The notes under the pieces were generated by a model. It searched no databases and was not told the origin of the DNA. It worked only from the letters and a program-made list of their open reading frames with translations. 12,366 bases of DNA from CAZYMF01 sp964648215 (lineage in GTDB: Bacteria > Desulfobacterota > Binatia > HRBIN30 > JACQVA1). Shown one piece after another: positions 1 to 7,350 of this stretch. The translations under genes were made by a program, and so were the position numbers. The DNA is taken from assembly GCA_964648215.1 (NCBI GenBank), contig CAZYMF010000150.1:1-12366 (forward strand), read 5' to 3'. Each line of letters opens with the position of its first letter. Position 1 is the stretch's first letter.

Positions 1-367
1 CATAGCCGAGGCGGTGGAAGCGGACGTAGGCGGCAATGATCTCGGGCGTGATCCAGGTACCCCCCTCGCCCGGGCGCGGGCTGGAGGCGCAAGCGCGAAT
101 CACCCGGGGGAACGCGGCGTCAATGGAGAAACGCAAGCTCGTTTTGCGTCGCGCCGCCGCCAGGCTGCGCGGGATGTGCAGCGCGGAGAACTTCAGCACG
201 CCGCGCTCGGCCGGGCAGAACCAGAGCAACGGCAGGCCCTCGACCGGCCAGGGAAAGATTCCCTGGCGGTAGGCGAGCAGCAGCGACTGCGGGTGCAGGT
301 CGCCGCCAACGGCAACCACGCCGTCGCTGTCGGCGGAGCGGGGGTCTGGAAACGCGACGATCGGCAT
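1..367 (-). CDS. aat: Leucyl/phenylalanyl-tRNA--protein transferase, N-terminal part (cut by window edge)
   Basis: Aat transfers Leu or Phe from aminoacyl-tRNA to the N-terminus of proteins with basic N-terminal residues, marking them for ClpS/ClpAP degradation in the cytoplasm. The 122 visible residues read without a stop to the window edge and follow the family closely: AVGGDL at 19-24, AYRQGIFPW at 32-40, LLWFCPAERGVL near 47-58, LHIPRSL at 63-69, and EGGTWITPEI at 101-110 followed by AAYVRFHRLGY. Family members are about 200-240 residues, so roughly the C-terminal half lies to the left. The ATG at 367 gives MPIVAFPDPR, which sits at the expected distance before the GGDL motif; no clear Shine-Dalgarno sequence precedes it. 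The gene is divergent from the P450. Family assignment is firm; completeness beyond the edge cannot be judged. Confidence 0.95.
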   Translation of the reverse strand, partial: MPIVAFPDPRSADSDGVVAVGGDLHPQSLLLAYRQGIFPWPVEGLPLLWFCPAERGVLKFSALHIPRSLAAARRKTSLRFSIDAAFPRVIRACASSPRPGEGGTWITPEIIAAYVRFHRLGY

Positions 368-484
368 GAGGACCGAGCCGGCAGTTAGCAGCCCGCCGCC
401 GGCAGTTCAAAGCGGAGAACGGCTCGCTGCTCCGCTCGCTCTTCCGCGTTGACGCTCTCGGCGCCGCCGGTGTACGCCTGCGCC
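368..484. other. Divergent intergenic region aat / P450
   Basis: This 117-base gap must hold the promoters of both divergent genes. It is GC-rich with no recognisable -35/-10 pair, no Shine-Dalgarno sequence for either preferred start and no notable dyad. Nothing further can be supported. Confidence 0.5.
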
Positions 485-1660
485 ATGGCGGCGGATCTGA
501 TGGAGCTCTTCGGCGGACACTTCATGAGCGAGGTGCCCGATCCCTACCCGGCCTACCGCGCGCTGCGACAAACGGAGCCGGTCAAGCTGCTCGATCTGCC
601 GATGGCCGCCGCGTACCTCGTCACCCGCTACGACGACGTGCTCGCGGTGCTGAGGGACGCCGCGCTGTTCTCCTCCCGCTCCAACGCCAACGGCATCGGC
701 CTGGTGATGGGTCGCACCATCATCGAGATGGACGGCAAGGAGCACAGCCGCCACCGCAACATCATCGCCCCCTCGTTCGTGCCGCGGGCACTCAAGGGCG
801 ATCTTCCCGCCGTCATCGACTCGGTTGCACACGAGATGCTCGACGCCTTTGTCGCCGACGGTCACGCCGATCTCGTCGCCCAGTTCACGCGCACGTTTCC
901 GCTGCGCGTCATCGCCCATATCATCGGCGTTCCCATCGAGGACTACGAGACCTTCAAGCGCTGGTCGCTCGACGTCATCGGTTTCGCCGACGATCCGGCC
1001 AAGGGCTTCGAAGCGGCCGGCAAGCTGGTCGATCACCTGCGCCCGATCGTCGACAGCCGCAAGGGTAGCCCGCGCGACGATCTGCTGAGCACGTTGCTCC
1101 ACGCCGAGGTCGAGGGCGAACGTCTCACCGACGACGAGATCTACAGCTTTCTGCGCTTGCTGCTGCCGGCCGGCTCCGACACGACCTACCGCCTGATCGG
1201 CACCATGCTGCTGGCGTTGCTCGGCGCCCCGGAGCTTTACGAGCGGGTCGGCGACGACCGGTCCCTGCTCGAGGCGGCGATGGAGGAGTCCTTGCGCTGG
1301 GATGCGCCGGTGCAGTTCGCCTCGCGCGAGACGACGGCTGCCGCGGTACTCGGCGGCGTCGAGATTCCCGCCGGCCACAACCTCCTCGTGGCGCTGGGCT
1401 CGGCCAACAGAGACGAGGGTCACTACCCCGATCCGGACCGCTTCGACCTCGACCGTCGCCCCGAGGATCACCTCGCCTTCGGCTTCGGCCGCCACTTCTG
1501 CGTCGGATCGCACCTGGCGCGTCTGGAAGCCCGCGCGGCGATGAACGCGATCATGGACCGGCTGCCAAATCTCCGGCTCGATCGCTCCGCGCCCGCCGGG
1601 ATCGTCGGCCTGGCCTTCCGTTCGCCGAATCGACTACCCGTTCTCTTTGACCCGGCCTAG
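485..1660 (+). CDS. Cytochrome P450 (bacterial soluble type)
   Basis: Heme-thiolate monooxygenase of the soluble bacterial class, expected to hydroxylate a small hydrophobic substrate using electrons from a ferredoxin and ferredoxin reductase, neither of which is encoded here. With the ATG at 485 the protein has 391 residues, normal for the family. Visible signatures are the C-helix EHSRHR at 86-91, the I-helix AGSDTT at 229-234 with the acid-alcohol pair Asp232/Thr233, the K-helix ExxR at 268-271, and the heme loop FGFGRHFCVG at 332-341 with axial Cys339. There is no signal peptide or membrane anchor. An in-frame TTG at 449 would add 12 residues, but these resemble no P450 N-terminus and neither start has a clear ribosome site. 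Its last 27 bases overlap the convergent DUF2889 gene. Substrate and CYP family cannot be told from the sequence. Confidence 0.96.
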   Translation: MAADLMELFGGHFMSEVPDPYPAYRALRQTEPVKLLDLPMAAAYLVTRYDDVLAVLRDAALFSSRSNANGIGLVMGRTIIEMDGKEHSRHRNIIAPSFVPRALKGDLPAVIDSVAHEMLDAFVADGHADLVAQFTRTFPLRVIAHIIGVPIEDYETFKRWSLDVIGFADDPAKGFEAAGKLVDHLRPIVDSRKGSPRDDLLSTLLHAEVEGERLTDDEIYSFLRLLLPAGSDTTYRLIGTMLLALLGAPELYERVGDDRSLLEAAMEESLRWDAPVQFASRETTAAAVLGGVEIPAGHNLLVALGSANRDEGHYPDPDRFDLDRRPEDHLAFGFGRHFCVGSHLARLEARAAMNAIMDRLPNLRLDRSAPAGIVGLAFRSPNRLPVLFDPA

Positions 1661-2719
1661 GAGCGCGCGCGCCGCCTGCGGGCGCACCGGCATCCGTCCG
1701 CCCTCGGCCTCGCGGGCGCGCGCCAGCGCGCCGCCGCTGCGCCACATGTAGCAGGAGTCCGGCAGCCCACCCACGCCAACGAGCGAGTCGTTCGCCTTGA
1801 AAGCGGCCGGCCAGCTGTCCGACAGAGCCCCGGCGCACTGGATCAACGCCGGTCCCGCCATCAGCAGTGTATCGAGAAGCGCCCGGTCCGACATTCGCTC
1901 GCCGAAGCGCCGCAGAAGCTCGCCGGTGACGCCGTGGCTGAAGTGCAGCCCGGCAAGATTCGCGACCGGTTCGGCGAGCTCGCGCCACTGCGCTTGTTCG
2001 AAACCGGCGGCCGTGCGCGTACGCTCCGCCAACGCCGCGCTACGCAACGCGAAGGCCGGGAATTCTATGGTCAGATGTCCGCGGATCTCGCGATCGGCGG
2101 CAAACCTGTCCATCGGCCGCGCCACCGGCGGCGCCGGCGCGAAGTGCAGGTCGGCGAGCTGAATCGCCAGCAGAATCGTTCCGTTGCCTTCCGCCATCTC
2201 GTAGCCGTCGAGGATCAGGTCGCGGCGGAAGAGGCGCTGACCGGCGGGACGCTCGCGCTGCTCGGGGTGGAGCGTGCGATCCCGTTCGAGCGCCCAGCCG
2301 GCGCTGGAACCGAGCAGGTGAGCGAGGGTGAGAATGTGGGAGCAGCCGCGCGGTCCGCCGAGGGCCTGACTGACGCGACGGGAGAAGCCGGCATCGAGAG
2401 AGGCGCCGGCCAGCGCCTCGACGGCGGCAATCGGGTCGCGGCACTGCTCACCCCCGGTCACGGCCGACGGCTCCAGGGCCACGCTGAGCTGCTGTGCGGC
2501 GATCGTCTCGAGCACAAGGGCACTCGGATCGACGATTCCCTTCAGTGTCATGTGGTGGATGATGCCGCTCCCCTGCAGATCGCCGGCGAGGGGAACGAAT
2601 CCGCGTTTGCGCAGGTCGAGGACGTAGCCGTGAACGTCGAGCTTACCGTCGGCGCGCTGCGCCAGACCCACGGCGAGTGCACGGGTGTGAATGGGCTGTC
2701 CCTGGACGTCGAGCTGCAT
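1634..2719 (-). CDS. DUF2889 domain protein with long C-terminal extension
   Basis: This 361-residue protein has an N-terminal half matching my memory of the DUF2889 family: IHTRALAVGL at 10-19, RADGKLDVHGYVLD at 22-35, IIHHMTLKGIVD at 53-64, Cys93, and RGCSHILTLAHLL at 124-136. The family has no established biochemical role. Residues from about 155 to 361 form a second region I cannot name, with LFRRDLILDGYE at 163-174, an AIQLADLHFAPAPP stretch at 185-198, ALIQC at 291-295 and DSCYMWRSGG at 321-330. No signal peptide or membrane segment is evident. The ATG at 2719 was chosen because the conserved HTR begins only ten residues later. The gene runs convergently into the P450 and is divergent from the MAPEG gene. 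Any functional tie to the P450 would be inference from position only. Confidence 0.85.
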   Translation of the reverse strand: MQLDVQGQPIHTRALAVGLAQRADGKLDVHGYVLDLRKRGFVPLAGDLQGSGIIHHMTLKGIVDPSALVLETIAAQQLSVALEPSAVTGGEQCRDPIAAVEALAGASLDAGFSRRVSQALGGPRGCSHILTLAHLLGSSAGWALERDRTLHPEQRERPAGQRLFRRDLILDGYEMAEGNGTILLAIQLADLHFAPAPPVARPMDRFAADREIRGHLTIEFPAFALRSAALAERTRTAAGFEQAQWRELAEPVANLAGLHFSHGVTGELLRRFGERMSDRALLDTLLMAGPALIQCAGALSDSWPAAFKANDSLVGVGGLPDSCYMWRSGGALARAREAEGGRMPVRPQAARALLGRVKENG

Positions 2720-2779
2720 ACGGGGAATGTGTCACGCGGCCGCCTCGTGCCGCAAGTGCACGGCGCGACCGAGCGGAAA

Positions 2780-2856
2780 GCGAAAAGCTCAAAGCGCCAA
2801 GCCGAAGGATGACCTCCCGACTTCCGGCTTTTCGCTTTGAGCCTTTCACTTTTCGC
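2780..2856. repeat. Large imperfect inverted repeat (possible hairpin)
   Basis: Arms at 2780-2807 and 2821-2856 pair over about 26 bases around a 13-base loop. The pairing blocks are GCGAAAA (7), GCTCAAAGCG (10), AAGCC (5) and GAAG (4), interrupted by a 7-base insert in the right arm, a two-base mismatch and a one-base bulge. The left arm is purine-rich on the plus strand, and the octamer GCGAAAAG appears once in it and twice, reversed, in the right arm. It lies in the 205-base gap between the divergent DUF2889 and MAPEG starts. It could be a degraded dispersed repeat, an RNA structure in the MAPEG leader or a regulatory site; the sequence alone does not decide. Confidence 0.7.
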
Positions 2857-2912
2857 CCGTCTTCGCCGATAATCGACGCGCGCGGTCGAACGACCCGACC
2901 CTGCGCGAGCAA

Positions 2913-2918
2913 AGGAGG
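2913..2918 (+). promoter_or_regulatory. Ribosome binding site of the MAPEG gene
   Basis: A consensus AGGAGG lies six bases before the ATG at 2925. It is the strongest Shine-Dalgarno match in the window and fixes the start of the downstream gene. Confidence 0.9.
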
Positions 2919-2924
2919 GAATAC

Positions 2925-3317
2925 ATGAGCACCGATCTGGCCATGCTGGTAGCAACCGCCGTCCTGTGTCTGCTCATGCCGCTGACGTACCTGATCGGCC
3001 GTATGCAGACGCCGGGCGGTATGGAATGGGGCGTCGGCAATCGCGACCGCTCCTTCGAGGTTCCGCCGTGGGCAGCACGGGCGCAGCGGGCCCACAACAA
3101 TTTGGTCGAGAACATCGCCCCGTTTGCCATCCTGGTGCTGGTGGCGCAGGTGACCGGCAAGGCGGACGCGCTGACCGCGGCCGGCGCCGTGATCTTCTTC
3201 TGCGCCCGCGTGCTGCACGCGGCGGTCTACATCGCCGGCATCGTCTACGTGCGGACGGCGGTGTTCTTCGTCGGCATGGCCGGCGAGCTGCTCATCCTGC
3301 TGCAGCTCTTTCGCTGA
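2925..3317 (+). CDS. MAPEG-family integral membrane protein
   Basis: A 130-residue membrane protein of the MAPEG family (membrane-associated proteins in eicosanoid and glutathione metabolism), whose bacterial members are mostly uncharacterised and some of which are glutathione transferases or peroxidases. Four hydrophobic segments are visible at about 5-25, 61-77, 83-106 and 110-128. The family hallmark RAHNNLVEN at 53-61 is present, preceded by WGVGNRD at 35-41 and a cytosolic loop, and followed by the basic FFCARVLH at 91-98. Length and topology match the short bacterial MAPEG type. Translation should be strong given the consensus ribosome site. It stands alone between a divergent DUF2889 gene and a convergent Kir channel gene 57 bases away. 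Family is clear; the substrate is not. Confidence 0.93.
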   Translation: MSTDLAMLVATAVLCLLMPLTYLIGRMQTPGGMEWGVGNRDRSFEVPPWAARAQRAHNNLVENIAPFAILVLVAQVTGKADALTAAGAVIFFCARVLHAAVYIAGIVYVRTAVFFVGMAGELLILLQLFR

Positions 3318-3374
3318 CGACCCGCCCGGGACGAACGTGAACGCCGGCTGGAGCGGCAGAGAGTCGGGCTCACG

Positions 3375-4292
3375 TCAGGACGCGGAGCGTTCCGGCTCCT
3401 CGCCGCCCGCGTCCTCCGCCACCACGTCGTGAAAGCGCGAGTAGTCGACCTGGCGGCGGCCGTCCGGCGCCCGCGAGAGGATGTCGACGAAGCGGGCGTT
3501 CCAGACGATCTCCTCGGGAACGTAGGAGTGGCGGGCGTGCACCGTCTGGGAGAAGGTCTCGTCGAGGCCGGTGAGCGAGACGATGATCTCGGCCTCCTTC
3601 GCCAGGAGCGACTCCCGGGTGACGCGGAACAGCGGGCTCTGCTCGGTGATCGGATGGATCGCCGTCCACGACAGCGCAAACAGCGCGTTCTGCTCCCGCG
3701 ACATGGCAAGGTCGTGGAGGCCGCGGATGATCTCGCCCTCGGCCGTCGTCTCGGTCAGCGCCAGCACCACGTGCACCCGCGCCTCGACGATCTGGTTGCC
3801 GCGTCGGTTGGCCATGCGGAACATCAGGCACGGAACGCCGTCGCGCCGGGTCATCACCGCGACGCGGCTGAAGAGCACACGGGCCGTCGGCCGCGAGAAC
3901 TTGGCGAAGATCATCCCGGTCACCATCGCCAGCCCCAGCAGGCCGACGAAGGCCTCGGCGGCCATGAGCACGTTCGCGTACGGCGTGCGCGGCGCCAGGA
4001 CGCCGTAGCCGATCGTCGACATCGTCTCGATGCTGAAGAAAAACGCGTCGGCGAACGAACCCGGCCGCGCGTTGACGATCGGCTGGTCTCCCAGCAGGTA
4101 GGCGCACGCGAACAGGGCGTTGCTGGCGAGGTAGAGCCCCACCAGGATCGCCAGCAGCCGCGGCCACGAAGAGACCAGCAGAAAGTGGTAGAGGTCGCCG
4201 AGGTGGCCGCGCGTGACCCCGGCGCGCACGATGTTGACGCGGCCCTCGCGGGTGACGACGCGACCGCGCTGCTGCGGCGAAGGCTCGCTCAT
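3375..4292 (-). CDS. KirBac-type inward-rectifier potassium channel
   Basis: A 305-residue subunit of a tetrameric inner-membrane K+ channel of the prokaryotic Kir class. In order I see an amphipathic slide helix at about 32-43 (LYHFLLVSSWPR), outer helix TM1 at 45-66, pore helix at 80-92, filter T93-I-G-Y-G97, inner helix TM2 at 105-130, the basic linker KFSRPTARVLFS at 131-142, and a cytoplasmic immunoglobulin-like Kir domain from about 143 to 285 with the signature LMFRMANRRGNQIVEA at 156-171. The filter is TIGYG, as in animal Kir channels, rather than the TVGYG of KirBac1.1, and Val98 follows it where KirBacs usually have Asp. It begins 13 bases after the end of the upstream oxidoreductase gene on the same strand, so co-transcription is likely. 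The ribosome site is weak. Confidence 0.95.
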   Translation of the reverse strand: MSEPSPQQRGRVVTREGRVNIVRAGVTRGHLGDLYHFLLVSSWPRLLAILVGLYLASNALFACAYLLGDQPIVNARPGSFADAFFFSIETMSTIGYGVLAPRTPYANVLMAAEAFVGLLGLAMVTGMIFAKFSRPTARVLFSRVAVMTRRDGVPCLMFRMANRRGNQIVEARVHVVLALTETTAEGEIIRGLHDLAMSREQNALFALSWTAIHPITEQSPLFRVTRESLLAKEAEIIVSLTGLDETFSQTVHARHSYVPEEIVWNARFVDILSRAPDGRRQVDYSRFHDVVAEDAGGEEPERSAS

Positions 4293-4305
4293 CCGTCGGC
4301 GAAAC

Positions 4306-4704
4306 TCACCCCATGCTGGAGAAACGCAGGGGCTCGATGCGGTAGATCACCCGTTGCACGCCGGGCTGATGATAGGGATAGGTGTCGAGGCCGAGATACT
4401 TCTTGGCCAGCGAGTCGATGTGAGCCACCGCGCCCTCCTCGGTGATGTCCACCACCCGTCCGCGGATCTCCAGGTAGCGGTAGGCGTTGGCCGGGTCGAC
4501 GATGGCGAGAGAAACGCGTGGGTCGCGCCGCATGTTCTTGTCCTTCGCTCGCCCCTTGGCCGAGTTGACGCGGACGTATCCAGCGGTGAAGTCGAACCAC
4601 ACCGGCGTCACCTGCGGGCTGCCGTCGGGCATCAGCGTGCCCAGATGGGCCAGCGCCTTGGTGTCGAGCAGATCACGGAACTGAGCGGGGATCTCCGCAG
4701 CCAT
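4306..4704 (-). CDS. F420-type PPOX-fold oxidoreductase (FDOR-B-like)
   Basis: A 132-residue split beta-barrel protein of the pyridoxamine-phosphate-oxidase-like superfamily, subgroup with deazaflavin F420-dependent members such as mycobacterial Rv1155. Conserved stretches are LGTLMPDGSPQVTPVWFDF at 21-39, VNSAKGRAKDKNMRRDPRVSL at 46-66 in part, DPANAYRYLEIRGRVV at 70-85, and a C-terminal YHQPGVQRVIYRIEP at 111-125. The NSAKGRAKDKN loop is where cofactor phosphates bind in related enzymes. Length is typical. The start at 4704 is supported by GGAGG six bases upstream. It probably heads a two-gene unit with the Kir channel. F420 rather than FMN or heme use is inferred from family resemblance, and if right implies the organism makes F420. 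The substrate is unknown. Confidence 0.9.
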   Translation of the reverse strand: MAAEIPAQFRDLLDTKALAHLGTLMPDGSPQVTPVWFDFTAGYVRVNSAKGRAKDKNMRRDPRVSLAIVDPANAYRYLEIRGRVVDITEEGAVAHIDSLAKKYLGLDTYPYHQPGVQRVIYRIEPLRFSSMG

Positions 4705-4710
4705 AGCCTT

Positions 4711-4715
4711 CCTCC
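4711..4715 (-). promoter_or_regulatory. Ribosome binding site of the F420/PPOX gene
   Basis: GGAGG on the minus strand, six bases before the ATG at 4704, within GGGAGGAAGGCT. It confirms that start. Confidence 0.8.
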
Positions 4716-4837
4716 CGATCGGTTGGTTTGAACGTGCGGCGACGATAGCCTAGCTCCCCGGCTCAGGCGAGAGCCCCATGCCGTCGCGTCTTGACGCGGC
4801 GAGGGGCAATCGGCTGAACGAAGACCGAGAGAAAACC

Positions 4838-5701
4838 ATGCGGCTCAGCATCGTCATCCCGTCTCGCAATACTCCCGCGGATCTATTGCGACGGGCCCTG
4901 TTGTCGGCGGTTGCCGCCGTGGACGGTGCGGTCGAGTACGAGATCGTCGTGGTGGACGACTGCAGCGACCGGCCCGTCGACGTGGAGGCGTTGACGGAGA
5001 CAGCGACAGCCCCGGGGAGAATTCGAAGTATACGAGCGCGCACTCGTCTCGGGATCGCGGGCGCGCGGAATCTCGGTGCCGCGACCGCTACCGGTTCCTT
5101 CCTCACCTTCCTGGACAGCGACGACGTGCTGAAACGCGGCAGCCTGACCACCCTCCTGCAGGCCGCGTCTCCGTCTCGGGTCGTCTTCGCCGACCACGAG
5201 GTCTACGAGGCGCCCCATCCCGGGTTCGTGCGCCGGAAGCACCGCTGGGTGCCGCTGCTGGGCGACTGCCGTGGTCGCATGGACGATCCCTTCTTCTACT
5301 GCAACTTCATCGTCCTGCCGGTCGTCATCCCGCGCCTCCTGTTCGAAAGCGTCGGCGGCTATACCGACGGCGGTTATGCCGGCGAGCACGTCGGGTTGTA
5401 TGCGGCGCTGGCGGCGCGCGCCAACGTCGAGTTCGTGCACGTGCCCGAGGCGCTCTACGAATACTGGCCGCGGCCGTCCGGGTACTCCAACTCGGACTGG
5501 GTCTCTCACCATCGGGACAAAGGCGAGGCGCTCAGCCGAGCCCTGGCGCTGGCCGGGTTCGGTTCGGCAAGGTACTCCGGCGTCTATCTGAGCTGTCACG
5601 CGGAGCCGACGCTGTACCTTCCGGTGGTGGCCGACGTGCTGAGGATTCCGCGCTGGGCCGACGTCGACCTGGAAGCGAGAAGCTGGCGTCCGGCCACCTG
5701 A
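4838..5701 (+). CDS. Family 2 glycosyltransferase
   Basis: A 287-residue GT-A-fold glycosyltransferase expected to move a sugar from a nucleotide-sugar donor onto a glycan, lipid or protein acceptor in the cytoplasm. It starts with MRLSIVIPSRN, the usual first beta strand of GT2 enzymes, followed by EIVVVDDCSD at 35-44 (nucleotide-binding Asp40/Asp41), GIAGARNLGAATATG at 72-86, and the metal-binding FLDSDD at 91-96. A downstream GGYTDGGYAGEHVGLYAAL at 173-191 contains the likely catalytic acidic residue Glu183. An in-frame ATG at 4778 would add 20 polar residues with no family resemblance, so I prefer 4838, which has a purine-rich GAGAGAAAA before it. No membrane anchor is seen. It converges on a membrane glycosyltransferase gene 44 bases away; a shared glycan pathway is possible but unproven. 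Confidence 0.9.
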   Translation: MRLSIVIPSRNTPADLLRRALLSAVAAVDGAVEYEIVVVDDCSDRPVDVEALTETATAPGRIRSIRARTRLGIAGARNLGAATATGSFLTFLDSDDVLKRGSLTTLLQAASPSRVVFADHEVYEAPHPGFVRRKHRWVPLLGDCRGRMDDPFFYCNFIVLPVVIPRLLFESVGGYTDGGYAGEHVGLYAALAARANVEFVHVPEALYEYWPRPSGYSNSDWVSHHRDKGEALSRALALAGFGSARYSGVYLSCHAEPTLYLPVVADVLRIPRWADVDLEARSWRPAT

Positions 5702-5708
5702 CGGCAGG

Positions 5709-5749
5709 CTGAGGGGCGACGGGCTGCGCGGCTCGTGCTTCTCCCTCAG
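5709..5749. terminator. Possible bidirectional terminator between convergent glycosyltransferase genes
   Basis: A perfect 7-base inverted repeat, CTGAGGG at 5709-5715 and CCCTCAG at 5743-5749, spans nearly all of the gap between two convergent stop codons; the right arm contains the stop of the minus-strand gene. The 27-base loop is GC-rich and no T-tract follows on either strand, so this is a weak candidate. Confidence 0.25.
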
Positions 5750-7338
5750 TTCCAGTTCTTCAGCTCCGGCCAGATCTGCCGCAGCGTTCGCCCTTTCGGG
5801 CCACGGCACAGGTAGACCGGGAAATGCTGCGAAGCCATGGCGTACGGATGGCCGACGCTGGCGACCTCTTCCACGCTGGTAAAGTACTGCTCGAGCCTTT
5901 CCTTCCTGTGCTCGCCGAGGACGATCATGATCTCGCCGGTGTACTCGCGCGGCCCCCAGTACCAGTAGGTGAGGTGGCCGCTGATCGCCTTCGGCAAGCC
6001 GAGCGCCGGGCCGTAGAAGTCGATCGCGCCGGCCTCGCCGTAGTCGTTGCCGAAGATCGCCGTTCTCGCTCTCTCCGCCGGAGGCAGCGCGTTGTAGACT
6101 TTCGCCACCGTTGCCGCCATCTCCGGCCAGCCGAAGCGATCGGCGAAGAATTGCGGCAAGGCGCTCGACCGGCGATGCTCGAGTTGGGGTTGCGAGAGGC
6201 CGATGGTCTCCGTGTAGCGAACCAGAGTATCGGGCGGGAGCAGCGGCATCGCGATCGGAGCGATGAGGATGCCGGTGAGCGCGAGCAGCGCGACGTACGC
6301 GGGCCGTGCCCAGCCCCATCCCGGCCGGTCGAGCCACCGCTCGATCGCGACGGCCCCGGCCGCGAACAGCATCGGATAGGCCGGCAGCAGATAGTAGAAG
6401 CGGCCATGCGTCAGCAGCAGCGTGCCGAGCGTCACCAGGTAGGCCCATCCCAGCGCACGGTAGCGTTTGTCGTCCCGGCCGAGGAGCAAGCTCCCCAGGC
6501 CGCAGAGCCAGATCGGCAACGCCAGCGGCTGCATGGCGAGAATCTGCTGGCCGACGAACTGGACCGGATCGAGGGCAACGTTGCGCTGATTGCGCCGGAT
6601 GTTGGCAAGCAGCTCCAGGTGCGGGAAGTGATGCTGGACCATCCAGATCAGGTTGGGGAGGAAGATGAGAAAGGCGGCCAGACCGCCGAGCAGGAACCAG
6701 CGATTCGCCACCCGGCGACGCTCGGCGGTGAGCAGCAGCCCGGCGATCAGAGCGAAGGCGAACAGCAGCATGGTCTGCTTGTTCTCCAGCCCCAGCCCGG
6801 CGAGCACCCCGAACCAGATCCAGAGCCTGACGTTGCCGGACCTGATGATGCGGATCAGCACGAGGACACACCCCATCCACAGCAAGGGCTCGACCGAGTT
6901 CATCGACAGATAGCTGTCGACCGCCAGGTACCCCGGCGCCACCAACACCGCGAGCGCGGCCAGGCCCTGGGCGAAGCGCCGGCCGCCGAGCTCGCGCGCG
7001 AGAGCGGCGGCGAGCAGGACGAGACCGGCGCCGGCCAGAGCCGGCAGCAGGCGGATCGCCAGCATCGAATCGCCGAACAGAGTCCGAGCGAGCCAGGCCT
7101 GCAGCGCCGTGAGCGGCGGCATGTCGACGTATCCCCACGCCAGGTGCTCGCCGCAGGCAAGGAAGTACAGCTCGTCGACGAACAACCCGTAGATGCCGGC
7201 CGCGGCAAGGTGCAGGAGGAGCTTGGCGATGGCGAGATAGGCGACGACCGCCGGAAATGGGGTGAGGGTGCTGCTAGCGCTCCGCTGCCCGGGTTTGTCT
7301 CCGGTGCCCGCGCGGGCTTCGCCTTCAGGAGCAACCAT
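5746..7338 (-). CDS. ArnT/PMT-like membrane glycosyltransferase (GT39/GT83 type)
   Basis: A 530-residue polytopic inner-membrane protein resembling the dolichyl-phosphate-mannose mannosyltransferase and ArnT clan, which moves a sugar from a polyprenyl-phosphate donor to a periplasmic acceptor such as lipid A or protein. The first periplasmic loop carries the diagnostic acidic pair Asp55-Glu56 in LFVDELYFLACGEHLAWGY (52-70), then VDMPPL at 71-76. About ten to twelve hydrophobic segments follow up to about residue 390 (for example 97-112, 122-140 and several later), then a soluble periplasmic domain of about 140 residues with FGNDYGEAGAIDFYGP and HLTYWYWGPREYTGE. The start at 7338 has GGAGAAGG just upstream, lying in the 12-base gap after the acetyltransferase gene, so the two are probably co-transcribed. 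Donor and acceptor cannot be assigned. Confidence 0.92.
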   Translation of the reverse strand: MVAPEGEARAGTGDKPGQRSASSTLTPFPAVVAYLAIAKLLLHLAAAGIYGLFVDELYFLACGEHLAWGYVDMPPLTALQAWLARTLFGDSMLAIRLLPALAGAGLVLLAAALARELGGRRFAQGLAALAVLVAPGYLAVDSYLSMNSVEPLLWMGCVLVLIRIIRSGNVRLWIWFGVLAGLGLENKQTMLLFAFALIAGLLLTAERRRVANRWFLLGGLAAFLIFLPNLIWMVQHHFPHLELLANIRRNQRNVALDPVQFVGQQILAMQPLALPIWLCGLGSLLLGRDDKRYRALGWAYLVTLGTLLLTHGRFYYLLPAYPMLFAAGAVAIERWLDRPGWGWARPAYVALLALTGILIAPIAMPLLPPDTLVRYTETIGLSQPQLEHRRSSALPQFFADRFGWPEMAATVAKVYNALPPAERARTAIFGNDYGEAGAIDFYGPALGLPKAISGHLTYWYWGPREYTGEIMIVLGEHRKERLEQYFTSVEEVASVGHPYAMASQHFPVYLCRGPKGRTLRQIWPELKNWN

Positions 7339-7340
7339 GG

Positions 7341-7348
7341 CCTTCTCC
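7341..7348 (-). promoter_or_regulatory. Ribosome binding site of the membrane glycosyltransferase
   Basis: GGAGAAGG on the minus strand, with its GGAG core six bases before the ATG at 7338. It fixes a start whose first 25 residues are otherwise polar and unconserved, and it lies between the acetyltransferase stop and that ATG. Confidence 0.75.
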
Positions 7349-7350
7349 GC

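Noticed and set aside
3335..3375. ACGTGA / TCACGT inverted repeat between the MAPEG and Kir genes as a terminator
   Set aside because: Arms of six bases with a 29-base spacing, no T-tract and GC-rich surroundings; chance is as likely.
4728..4756. Possible promoter TTGAAC-N17-TAGCTC upstream of the glycosyltransferase GT2
   Set aside because: The -35 box is fair but the -10 matches only its first two bases.
4883..7138. A 751-codon minus-strand open frame spanning both glycosyltransferase genes
   Set aside because: It shadows two genes with well-conserved motifs, is not membrane-like or domain-like, and crosses the convergent gap without any supporting signal.
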